NCBI RefSeq assembly: GCF_020520425.1
Contig: NC_079489.1
Coordinates: 93,848,810-93,912,809, forward strand
Direction: 5' to 3'
DNA from: Spinacia oleracea
Lineage: Eukaryota > Streptophyta > Magnoliopsida > Caryophyllales > Amaranthaceae
Length of the DNA: 64,000 nucleotides
Shown here: piece after piece, positions 1 through 9,412 of the stretch
Layout of the letters: every line of letters begins with the position of its first letter
How positions within the stretch are numbered: the first letter of the stretch is position 1
Notes under the pieces: generated by a model
What the model was told of the DNA's origin: nothing
Databases searched by the model: none
Seen by the model: the letters and a program-made list of their open reading frames with translations, nothing else
Position numbers and translations under genes: made by a program

Positions 1-2190
1 TAAAACATTATTGGTTAATCATTCACAATAAATGAATAGAATTCATTTTTCCATTTAATTTGTGGTTTATTAAATGATGAGTCCCTTCAATTTGACGATA
101 TATTCAAGATAGACTGTCAGGACCAGTCCTGTGACTAAGAAATGTCTATCAAGTGAACTTGAATGTCAAAAGTTGAAAATGGTCCCTGGTCGGAGTTTTC
201 TATAAAATTGGACGCATAGAAAACGTTAGACGACTAGAATGCAAGATGACTAGTAGGTATGTTTCTTGAACTATGTGGACATGGCAATGTCATAATCATT
301 TGCTTAGATACTTACTTTGGGAAGACTAGTATCGGACATACCTATGAAACTTTACTGTAAGAGATGAAAATCTGTCATAAGTAAATTTCATTAAAATTAT
401 TAGACACTAAATCCTCAATACCTGAGTGATTTGAGATTACTTGTTTGAGAACTGGTTACTTTGACGTTGACCAACCGTCGCACCGTAAAAGGAGGCTATA
501 AAGGCAACGCTCAGGTAATCACCTATCAAACGAAGTCTAATCTCAAGATCGCAAGATTGGTATTGTCCTCCCATAAATCGGGATGAGATGCTTAAAAGTT
601 GTACAAGGCCACTTGGAGAGCTAGAAACTGTGAAATGCATGGCCGTGCTCGGATGAATCATAGGCTATGATTATCTGTTTATTTGATCAGTTGAACTCTG
701 AAACCGAGAAACACCTCTGGACATAATAAGGATGACAACTCTTACCTTATGTTCAAGAGCAAGCATCGAGCGACAAAGGAATTAGGAAATGCACACTTGT
801 CCCTAAGGACAAGTGGGAGACTGAAGGAAATAATGCCCTTGGTCCAAGTATGCATTCAATGTTAAGTCTAATAAATGCGGTTCAGTATTAATTAACAAGT
901 TAAATTCAGTGAGATCAAGTGAGCTGAATGCCTAGCTAGAGGCCGCTTCAGTTCAAGTGGAATTAATGATATTAATCCACAGCTTACTCTTGACTGAACC
1001 CGTAGGGTCACACAAATAGTATGTAAATGTATCAAGTATTTAATGGCATTAAATACTCTATCTATGGATATTCGGAATCGACGGATCTTGGTTTCAGTGG
1101 GAGTTGAGATCGTCACAAACAAGAAATGAATACTCCGGAAACGATGATATTGCCGGAAACGGAAATATGGATCGTATCGGAAATATAAATATTATCCAAG
1201 TCGTAGATATTGCCGGAAATGGAAACATGGTACATATCGGAAAATACTATCGGTAATGGAAATATTGCCGGAATCGGAAATATTGCCGGAAACGGGAATA
1301 TTGTCAGAATCGGAAATATTATCGGAATCGGAAAATAATTTCGGAAACGGAAATATTAAATATTTGTTCGAAACGGAAATTAATTCCGGAATCGGAAATA
1401 TTAAATATTGTTCGTATCGGAAATGAATTCCGGAACCGGGAATTTAATCGCAATCGTATCGTACGAATAAGCATCGGACGAGGCCTGTTGGACGAAGGCC
1501 CAGCACGAAGCCAGGCCATCGCCCAGCTAGCAAAGACGCGCGCACGCCCAGCCCAAGGCACCGCCAGGCCCACCGCAAGGCAGGCCCAGCGCGCCAAGGC
1601 AAGGCCGCCCAGCGTGGGCTGCGTGGGCCGAGCGCACGCGTGCGGGCGCCCTCGTGGCTCCGTGCGTGTGTGTTTGTGTCCATGCACAATTCCTAAATCT
1701 GTTAGGTTTTGGTGTATGATTAAACTCCTATTCCTATTAGGATTATTTAATTAATTAGGATCCTTGTAGGATTCTAAGTTTAATTAAATCGTATCCTACT
1801 AGAATTCCAATTCCCTTTCCAAACCTCTATAAATAAGGGCCTAGGGTCATAATTTATACGCACGATTGAAGTATTCAAATGGTAAGTTTTTGAAAGAAAA
1901 TTCAGCCACACTCTTGCACAATAATAGCCTAAAATTCCTAGCACCTTAAGGGCGATTCTGGTTGGTCAATCTTGAGGCGGATCCGGACGTACTGTGGACT
2001 ATCTACGGAGGGACGACACTTGGAGTCCTAAAGACTTGTTCTTGTTCGGTTCGGGCGCAGCTAGGGAAGGCACGCTACAAAGTGTATGCATCTATACTAT
2101 GCTAAATGATTATGTGTAAATAATATGCTTTCTTGGCTTTATGGTTTTTCCGCATGATTTATGTATTGTCTTATGTATCATAACCTAACA
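1..2190 (+). mobile_element. 3' part of an LTR retrotransposon (internal end plus 3' LTR)
   Basis: The first 821 bases are internal sequence. They match, in reverse complement, the sequence just inside the LTR of the element at the right end of the window. A purine-rich tract at 811-821 precedes the LTR, which marks this as the 3' end of a plus-strand element. I see no convincing coding sequence here. A 74-codon antisense frame at 437-661 recurs in the other copy but resembles no protein I know. The 5' part lies outside the window, so the 5' target duplication cannot be checked; the five bases after the LTR are CCAGC. The element sits inside the LTR of an older copia remnant. Superfamily is unresolved; copia is possible. 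Confidence 0.8.
822..2190 (+). repeat. 3' LTR of the window-end family (1369 bp)
   Basis: The LTR starts TGAAGGAAATAATGCCC and ends CATAACCTAACA, the same termini as the copies at 30819-32228 and, reversed, 60697-62104. Positions about 1130-1440 hold a dense run of short imperfect repeats built on CGGAAACGGAAATATT. A GC-rich stretch at about 1490-1680 follows, full of GCCCAGC/GGCCCA words and different in all three copies. A TATA box (tataaata) lies near 1828 and is the probable promoter. Antisense frames run through the LTR but are shared only because the DNA is shared. Confidence 0.88.
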
Positions 2191-3635
2191 CCAGCGCAGT
2201 GCTCGGAGTTCGGCGCTGGGCTTGGCTATAAAAGCCCCCCTTGCCGTGTCATTTGAAGAGCAAAATCTTGTATTCTCTTGCTTTTTTCTCTCAAAGTTCG
2301 AATACTCTCCCTTGATCTTGTTGTTCTTGCCTTGTTCATGCCCCCCTTGCCCAGCGCAGTGCTTGTATTTAATGTATTGTGGACATTCACATTGTCATGT
2401 TTGACTCATAACACTCCCCCTTAAATGTGCATCTCGAGACGAGTATTAGTTGTCTCATTAAAAACCTTGCTAGGTAAAACCCAATGGGATAAAAACCATA
2501 GCTAGGGAAAAAGAGTAAAACTTTTGTGATTATATGCTTTTGTATACTGCCTCATTAAAAACCTTGTCAGGAAAAGCCAGTGAGATAAAAACTTGATCGA
2601 AGACAAAAACAGTGCAGCACATACAATACTCGCCCTCAATTTAATATACCTCACGAAGACGACGCATTCCAATTTTGTGTACCAACTGCTCAAACCTCTT
2701 TGAAGGAATTTGGTAAACAAATCTGCAAGATTGTCACACGATTAAATCTGTTGAACATTTATCGTTTCTTTCTTTCTGGAGGTCGTGTGTGAAGAAAATT
2801 TTTGGGGATATGTGTTATGTTCGATCACCTTTGATGTACCCTTAGTTACTTGTGCGATGCATGCAGTATTGTATTCGCATATGATGGTTGGATTTTCTGT
2901 TACTGAGTTCATTCCACATTCTTCTTGGATATTACTGATCATTGACCTGAGCAATACACATTCTCGTCCAGCTTCATAAAGTAGAATCAATTCCGCATGG
3001 TTTGATGAAGTAGAGATCAATGTTTGTTTCGCTAATTTCCAAGATATTGCAATACCTCCATAAGTGAAAAATATACAGTTTGTGACTTGGCCTTTTATGG
3101 ATCCGATAAGTATCTAGCATCAGCATATCCAATGAGAGCAACATCTTTTCTTGGCTGATAGAGTAGACCAAGATCCGATTTTCGTCGTAGATAACAGAAT
3201 AAATTCCTTATTACATTCCAGTGTCTCTTTTTTTCCATTGGAGCCACTTTCTCTCCCCCTAAGGCTGGGAATACTGACTCATAAAAATGGCATCATCAAA
3301 CCTGGCTTTAAATAAATCTCTAGTCATTAGCTCAAGGTATCTAATTATGAAGGGGTACTCATACCCAACCTAAATTCCCAGCCTTCTTTGTGGACCAATT
3401 TTTGTAGGTTGGGTTGGAGCAATGGGAAAATACACGGCACAAAAAAAATCCTTTTAGACATGAGACATTTAGTTCTCGACCATATACCAACTGTAGTTGT
3501 GAGAGCTCATGATAAGTTCTTGGTCTCAATCTTATTAATGCTTCGGCATGTAAAATATCATGGCCCCAAGAAGTTGAAAGTAATTTTGATCGCATTAACA
3601 ATGGTCTTGCAATCAATTGTATTCTCTTGATCAGT
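2191..3635 (-). pseudogene. Decayed Ty1/copia retrotransposon remnant, reverse transcriptase deleted
   Basis: Read on the minus strand from 3635, the order is the integrase C-terminal region, then RNase H, then a 3' LTR fragment. The integrase part at about 3630-3290 includes WGHDILHAEALIRLRP and LQLVYGRELNVSCL. The RNase H part at about 3250-2742 includes LIGYADARYLSDP and SSNHAELILLYEAGRECV. A degenerate pol C-terminus with DNLADLFTK-like residues lies at about 2740-2640. A polypurine tract (reverse of ctccccctt, 2414-2422) is followed by an LTR fragment at 2191-2413, cut at 2191 by the younger LTR element. The reverse transcriptase that should lie between integrase and RNase H is missing, and stops and frameshifts are frequent, so this is an old, deleted copy. 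Confidence 0.8.
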
Positions 3636-3639
3636 GACT

Positions 3640-4139
3640 CGCCGAGACCATTTTTTTAATGTACAATGACACATAAACATGCCATGTCATCATTGTGACA
3701 CGGCTTAAAGGTCGCAATCTGCGACCTTTTTCATTTTCGCTGAAACTAATAAGTTTACAAATATAAAGAAAGTATTTGTTAAGCCTAAAATTCAATTAGT
3801 TAAGCACTGAAACTAATTAGTTAAGAAATTAAATAAATTAGTTAAGCAATGAAACCAATTATTTAAGCATTGAGATCAATTAGTTACTCATTCGAACCAA
3901 TTAGTTAAGCATTGAAACCGATTAGTTAAGTAATGAAACTAATAAGTTTAAGATATAAATAAAGTATTTGTTAAGCCCAAAATTCAATTAGTTAAGCAAT
4001 GAAACCAATTAGTTAAGAAATAGAACCAATTATAGTTAAGCACTAAAATCAATTAGTTAAGCAATGGAACTAATTAGTTAAGCAATTGAGCCAAATAGTT
4101 AAGCATTAAAATCAATTCGTTAAGCAATGAAACTAATTA
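3640..4139. repeat. Short-period tandem array, left part, with a leading hairpin
   Basis: From about 3760 the sequence repeats a degenerate unit of roughly 22 bases with core attagttaagcaatgaaacc. The same array resumes at 5697 after the solo LTR, so the LTR landed inside it. Just before the array, 3707-3729 is a hairpin with 10-base arms (AAAGGTCGCA, loop ATC, TGCGACCTTT). No coding potential is visible. Confidence 0.65.
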
Positions 4140-4144
4140 GTTAA

Positions 4145-5691
4145 TGATGAATTAAAAAGTGATACCGCAAGTGCACGGTCTCTGTTGTTAGCAGATACTT
4201 AGGAAATGCAGGTCGATCCCACAGGGAGAGAAGTTCTATTAGTCTTTGCCCAATTATTGTAAACTATTTCAATAAACGAAATGTAAATTTTGGTTTATAA
4301 ACTAGTGAAACTAAAACAATAATATAAATTTATGATTTGTAAATGAATTAAAGGTCTAGGGCGTTCGTTCGGTCCATCATGCTTATACCAATCCAAGGAC
4401 AAGTAAACCAGGCTAAGTAATTAAAGTACATGTTAATCCTACGGTCAGGTCTTAACACTTTCAATCCAACATATGCAGTATGATCGCTAACATAATCAGA
4501 ATTGCCAATTGCACCAAGCCTCTAAAAATACGATATTGATTAGAATTCCTATTAGCTAGATAATCAATTCACTATATTGGCCAATTAAATTAATCAACAA
4601 TTAGGAACAAACCAATTGGAATTACTCAAGCATAATCTATAAATTAACAAACTTTAATGCATAACAATCATGGTATAAACATGGCTTCCCTTACATAGCC
4701 CTAGAAAACGACAACTCGCTCATAACTAAATTAACAAACATGAGATATGAAAGAATGATGGAATTCATATTGAACAACAATAATAAACAATAATTCAAAG
4801 CAAGAAGAATTCTGAAAAATACCTCTATATTGATCAATCGAATGTAATGTAATAGGGCTCGAGAATATGAAGAGAGAAAATAAAATTAAGCGTGAAAAGA
4901 ATTCGAGGAATTAAAAAACATGAGGGAAATATATTAATTCCCTTGAAGTATTTATAGTTTCTATTTTCTAAAATAAAATCAATAAACAAATAAATAAGGA
5001 AATAAAAATAAAGTCGTCGATGATTGGTCGATGGAACGACGACGTGGCAATGAAACCCGAGCACGACTGAACCGCCTAGGACACGCACAAGGAGCAAGAG
5101 TTGGCAAGGCATGGCAGCGAGGGATCTCGCGTGCCATCTCTCGCTAGCATGTGAAGCGCTAATAAATCAAGAAAATGGGGCAGCGAGGGATTTAGCTAGC
5201 CATCCCTTGCTGGCCTGGTGAGGCGCATAGCAATGCACAAATGGGGCAGCGAGGGATCTAGCGAGCCATCCCTCGCTGGCCTGGTGATACGCATCAATTC
5301 ATGATGAAGCAGCGAGGTACAACGAGAGATGCATCGAGCCAACGAGGGATCATAAGAGCCAACGAGGGATGCAGCGACCCTATGTACAAACGATTTGAGC
5401 TAACCGTCCTGATTGACATAATCCTTCCCGAAAAAAGATCAATTCTCCAATCAACACTTTGTCTTTGACTAAAAAAATCTGGTGATCATTCGATCCACCT
5501 CTAAACACTCCGAAAGAACCCAAATGATTGTAAAATCACCTGAAATATCAAGGAAAACCCAAACGGAGCGTAATAGAGTACAATAACGAAGACTTACGCA
5601 ATTACGACTTTAAATGCAACTAATATGAGACAAATACCTAGAAATGAAACCTAAATGAGCCTAAAATACCCTATACAAATATGATTCACCA
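4145..5691 (-). mobile_element. Solo LTR (1547 bp) with target duplication GTTAA
   Basis: Perfect 5-base duplications GTTAA flank it at 4140-4144 and 5692-5696. The plus-strand ends are TGATGAATTAAAAAG and ATATGATTCACCA, so the element is bounded by TG and CA. I assign the minus strand because the block with accgcaagtgcacggtc and gtcgatcccacaggg near 4160-4225, which I associate with one end of large plant gypsy LTRs, sits at the left; this orientation is tentative. An internal direct repeat of about 60 bases (cores gcagcgaggga and gccatccctcgctgg) occurs about three times at 5108-5290. There is no coding region and no second LTR, which fits recombination between the two LTRs of a former full element. 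Confidence 0.82.
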
Positions 5692-5696
5692 GTTAA

Positions 5697-5910
5697 GCAA
5701 TGGAACGAATTAGGATAAAGCAATAGAATTAATTTGTTAAGATTGAAATTCAATTAGTTAAGCCTAGAATTCAATTAGTTACGGACTGAAACTAATTAGT
5801 TAAGCAATGAAATCAATTAGTTAATACTCCGTAATAAGTTTGTTTAAAATTTATAACTATTCGACTCATAAGTTTAACTATTTGTCTTTACACCTTAACT
5901 ATTTTGTTAT
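5697..5910. repeat. Short-period tandem array, right part
   Basis: This continues the attagttaagcaatgaaacc array interrupted by the solo LTR. Units are degenerate. After about 5910 the sequence is AT-rich without a recognisable gene. Confidence 0.6.
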
Positions 5911-6243
5911 TCAATTAGTTACAAATTTTTATTTATTTATATTTTACACTAGTTTAGTTAGTATTAATTTTTTTTTAATAAAAATGATGACGTCAGCACG
6001 CACGCCAACAAGGCTACCAACAAAATGGTCTTTTCTGTCAGGCGCTCTGACACAAAAACTTCTATTTTATTTTTGAAAAAATCATACAACAGTCAAAATT
6101 TAATCAAATTAAGAGACCTAACTAGATTAGAACAAAAATCACAAATTCTTATTTACATGGGGTGTACGATAAATATTATACACCGAAGTTAAAGTTGACG
6201 TAAAATGCTTAAAAGTTACCATTATATATGTAAAAGATATCTA
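5911..6243. other. Unassigned AT-rich sequence
   Basis: I see no gene here. The stretch near 6022-6060 (aatggtcttttctgtcagg, gctctgacacaaaaactt) loosely resembles the end of a terminal-inverted-repeat transposon, with a faint counterpart near 3640-3655. I could not define borders. Confidence 0.3.
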
Positions 6244-6372
6244 CTCCCTCCGTCCCGGAATACTTGACCTGTTTTCCTTATCGGGCCGTCCCTTAATACT
6301 TGACCTGTTTCTAAAAATGAAAATATTCTAACAATATTATATTATTTCTCACTCCACCCCTATTAACTGTTA
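6244..6372 (+). mobile_element. Truncated Stowaway-type MITE
   Basis: It begins with TA then CTCCCTCCGTCCCGG and matches the first ~125 bases of the complete MITE at 45911-46238, including gggccgtccc and the motif cttgacctgtttctaaaaatg. Similarity stops near 6370 and no matching right inverted repeat follows, so the copy is truncated. Confidence 0.7.
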
Positions 6373-6917
6373 TTAAAATGTTAAATCATTAATAATGTAT
6401 AAAATTATTCATTTAACATTTTAAAATGTTTATCTATTAACATTTTTTTTTAATAATATAAAAGTTAGAGAAAACTGAGTAAAAATTAGAGAAAACTGGG
6501 TACAGTTATATTGGTGCACAATAAATTTATTGTACACCTTATGCATGCAATTAGAAAATTCAGAACAAATAAGGCTAAGATAAGACCATAGCCTATCAGT
6601 GTTTTCCCCGAAAACAAGCGTTTGGAAATGTGTAGAATCGCTGTGAAATTTGTGCTTGAGCAGCACGCAAACACGAATCACAATGCTATAATGGTTGGTG
6701 TTTGAGATATATTTTTCCAATTGTTTTTTATAATAACAAGTGTATTTTAATGCCCAAAAATAACTTTTATTATTTAGAGGATTTCAGTTTATAAAATAAC
6801 GGAGTAATAATTTAAAAAATCATTAATGTGAACCAAATCCTTGTTGTCAGGTTTTGATCGCATATTGTCAAAATGAGTTGGGGTGTGACAGTGATTATTT
6901 CTGAATTTTTTGACTTT
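6373..6917. other. Unassigned sequence
   Basis: AT-rich sequence. A minus-strand open frame at 6430-6720 resembles nothing I know. No repeat or gene signature is supported. Confidence 0.3.
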
Positions 6918-6927
6918 AGCTGCATGT

Positions 6928-7317
6928 AGACCTGGTTATTGGACAGGGTAGTCCAATGGATATAGGGTTAGGATCAAGTTAATAGGGCTTTTATTAGACA
7001 GGGCTCTTATTGGACAGGGCCTTTATTGGATAGGGTCATTATAGGGTCAAACTTATACTACAATTATTTTGAAAATTAAAATAGTAATGATACAAAAAAT
7101 TACGTGTATAGCTTTGTATTTACTTGTACTTGCACATGGCTCTTTTGTTTTTCATTTTTCATTGCTCGTTTATTGACCCGCCCACTAATGACCCGCTATT
7201 GACCCGCGACCCGCTTTTGACCAGCCCATTATCGACCCGCTAAAAATGACCCTTTCAATACCCGACCCTCTTTTGACCCGCACCGACGCTGACCCGCCCC
7301 GCCCGATAACCAGGTCT
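6928..7317. mobile_element. Mutator-like MITE, 390 bp, with a 10-base target duplication
   Basis: The flanking direct repeat agctgcatgt is at 6918-6927 and 7318-7327. The ends are inverted repeats: AGACCTGGTTAT at the left, ATAACCAGGTCT at the right, extending about 20 bases with mismatches. The left half repeats ggacaggg and the right half repeats gacccgc, which are roughly complementary, so a single strand could fold into a long imperfect hairpin. A duplication of about 9-11 bases plus long inverted ends fits Mutator-type transposons; there is no coding capacity, so it must move in trans. It interrupts sequence with repeats of tgtacttgattgaaaat. Confidence 0.72.
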
Positions 7318-7327
7318 AGCTGCATGT

Positions 7328-8547
7328 ACTTGATTGACAATAAGAGTGTACTTGATTGAAAATAACAGGTGTGTACTTGATTGAAAATGATTCTTGATGT
7401 TAAACAGAAAAATATAAAAGTGAAGGCAAAAAGAAAAAAAAAGGAAAAAAGAAAAAGAAAAAAGGGGTGGGGGTATATAGTGAGCGCTATTTATGCTCTA
7501 CACTAGAATCGAACCCGTGACATTGCAGACAGTAGGAAACTCTATTTTGAGGCACATTGGGTAACCAAGTTGACAGTGAGGCAAAGTCATTGGCATTTCT
7601 AAGATTAAATTGTACTTAACTGTTGTTCTCTATATTGACGAATGAACACAAGTAAATAGCGCAATTTTTTTTTTTACTAACACGATATAAAATAATATTA
7701 ATAATTAAAATGTTTACATTTATATTGTTATAACAAAAAATTAGTCATTAGAAGTAACTTGAATAGGCGACTAATTAGTAATAGTTGTAGATTTTGAAAA
7801 TTACAACGAAATTAACCTAAATAGTCTAAGTACGCTACTAGTAGTTGAAATTCTGGAAGAGTTCGTTAAAAAGGTCACCGTGTTGTGGAGGTGGTGGATG
7901 CCCGAAAATATGGTCTACAACAATCTTGACCACCCTTATGACCTTGGTCATCTGTCAAGGAACAATAATGTTAAAATTTAGTTAGGAAATTTTCTAAGTT
8001 TTATAAAAAAATTCGACATACATTAAAAAATAAGAGAAACTTTAACTTTTTAAACTCAAAAACTAATCTATAACATAATATTTATAACTTTTGTTCAACT
8101 AAGTTAATTTATTAAAAACAAAATCTAGTAGTATTTAGTGGGATAGAAGGATGATAATGCATTATTAAAGTAATGGGAACAAAATTAGCAAGCAAAATTC
8201 CTCCTAAAAAATAACGAATGAAATTTTATTTTTTAACAAAACAATAACTTGATTAAAACATAGTCCTTAAATTAAACATTTAAAAAAATTAAACATTCAA
8301 TTGATGAACTTTTGTTAAAACAAACTTAAACTAAAAACGCTTACCATATTCACAATCATCAACATGAGGTAAAGGAGATAAATCATGTTTGCAAGAAAAT
8401 ATAATGGCTCCATTGTTGACTTGTTGCTTCATTGTTGTTGATGATCAACAATTGTTTTTGGAAGAAAAATGTTTTTGAAGAGCAATTTGTGTTTTGTGAA
8501 GAAAAAGGATGGAGAAGGTGATGGGAAATGTTGCATGCAATGGTATT
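7328..8547. other. Unassigned sequence with a repeat shared with 32680-32830
   Basis: At about 7500-7620 the sequence has a tRNA B-box-like word on the minus strand (reverse of aatcgaaccc) followed by gttgacagtgaggcaaag. The same pair occurs at 32688-32775, so this is a dispersed repeat, possibly a SINE relic. The rest is AT-rich with no gene I can support. The last part (8440-8547) is the left flank of the gypsy insertion. Confidence 0.35.
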
Positions 8548-8973
8548 TGTTCCGGTGTTGTAAAGATGGAAACAATGGGCTTCGAATGAAGGCCCTTTCG
8601 TATGTGTTGAAGATCTTGCTTGTTTGAATTAGTAGAGTCCGAATTCACCTGCACAAGAGCAAAGTCACTAGCCTCGGGGGTGTTTCCGAGGAAAGCCCCT
8701 CCGATGCTTAAGTAAGAACGATGCTCAGATTCTAGAGAGAAGTTCTTTAGAAGAGTAGTCTTAAGGCGATGAATTGGACGTACCTTGAGGTGTGAGCCTT
8801 GGCGGCCTATTTATAGTGTTTGCATAATAAATGCCCATAGGTCATTTATTGCTATTGGGCCTTGGGCCTTGATGGATGGCTGACTAGCCATTGGTAGGTT
8901 TGATGCTGCTTGTTTAGAGCCATTGGGCTTTGGACTTAGTGGCCCAATTGAGAATCAATTGGGAGCCTAAACA
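8548..8973 (-). repeat. 3' LTR of the Tat element
   Basis: It is 426 bp, with plus-strand ends TGTTCCGGTG and GCCTAAACA. It differs from the 5' LTR at four sites (near 8630, 8706, 8726 and 8967). The polypurine tract lies just outside it: the plus-strand sequence after 8973 is acatgccccccagaccc, which is G-rich on the element's strand. Confidence 0.93.
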
Positions 8974-9150
8974 ACATGCCCCCCAGACCCGGTCCATTTA
9001 GAATTAAATGGGTGGGTTTCCAGCTGTCAGAAGTCCAAAAGTTCCCTCTCTTTTTTGAAAAGAGATGACTTGCATTGATGACAAGTGTGGGGATTTGAAT
9101 TGTGTCGTGGAGATCATGGGTTGAGGGAGTTGATGCGCCCCCTTTCTTTT

Positions 9151-9160
9151 CTATAAATAC
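9151..9160 (+). promoter_or_regulatory. Probable TATA box of the antisense gene
   Basis: The sequence ctataaatac sits about 260 bases before the antisense gene's ATG at 9413, leaving a leader of about 230 bases rich in CT runs (ttctctctctaaatt). It points outward on the plus strand, away from the retrotransposon's own transcription. Confidence 0.55.
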
Positions 9161-9412
9161 TGGGTGCTTTGCTCCTTTCGAACTTTTTACTCCTTCTTTC
9201 AAACTTGTTCTCTCTCTAAATTCCGGCGATTGCAATTTTCAAATTTCTTCAGATCTACGAATTTCGGCCAGCTTTAGACTTCGGGAACTTGGGTTGTTCG
9301 TTTTATCGGCGAATTCCGCTTCGGAAAAAGGTAATTTGTTTCTGAATTCTCCTTTCCTCTTCGTTTTTCCTTCTACCCCTCAATCTAAACCCTAGACCGA
9401 GAATTCGCGACC

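Noticed and set aside
437-661. 74-codon antisense frame conserved in both end elements
   Set aside because: The second copy (62265-62489) differs by one residue, but the DNA of the two copies is nearly identical, so conservation does not show coding; no family resemblance.
892-1122. Antisense frames shared by the three LTR copies (also 30815-31123 and 61724-62026)
   Set aside because: They follow from shared LTR DNA, lie antisense in the LTR and resemble no protein.
1319-1754. Overlapping Ala/Arg-rich open frames in the GC-rich LTR tract
   Set aside because: Open on both strands only because the tract lacks A/T-rich stop codons; low-complexity.
6244-6806. Complete Stowaway element ending at aacggagtaat near 6797
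   Set aside because: Homology to the complete copy stops near 6370 and the right end lacks the CCTCCGTCCC inverted repeat.
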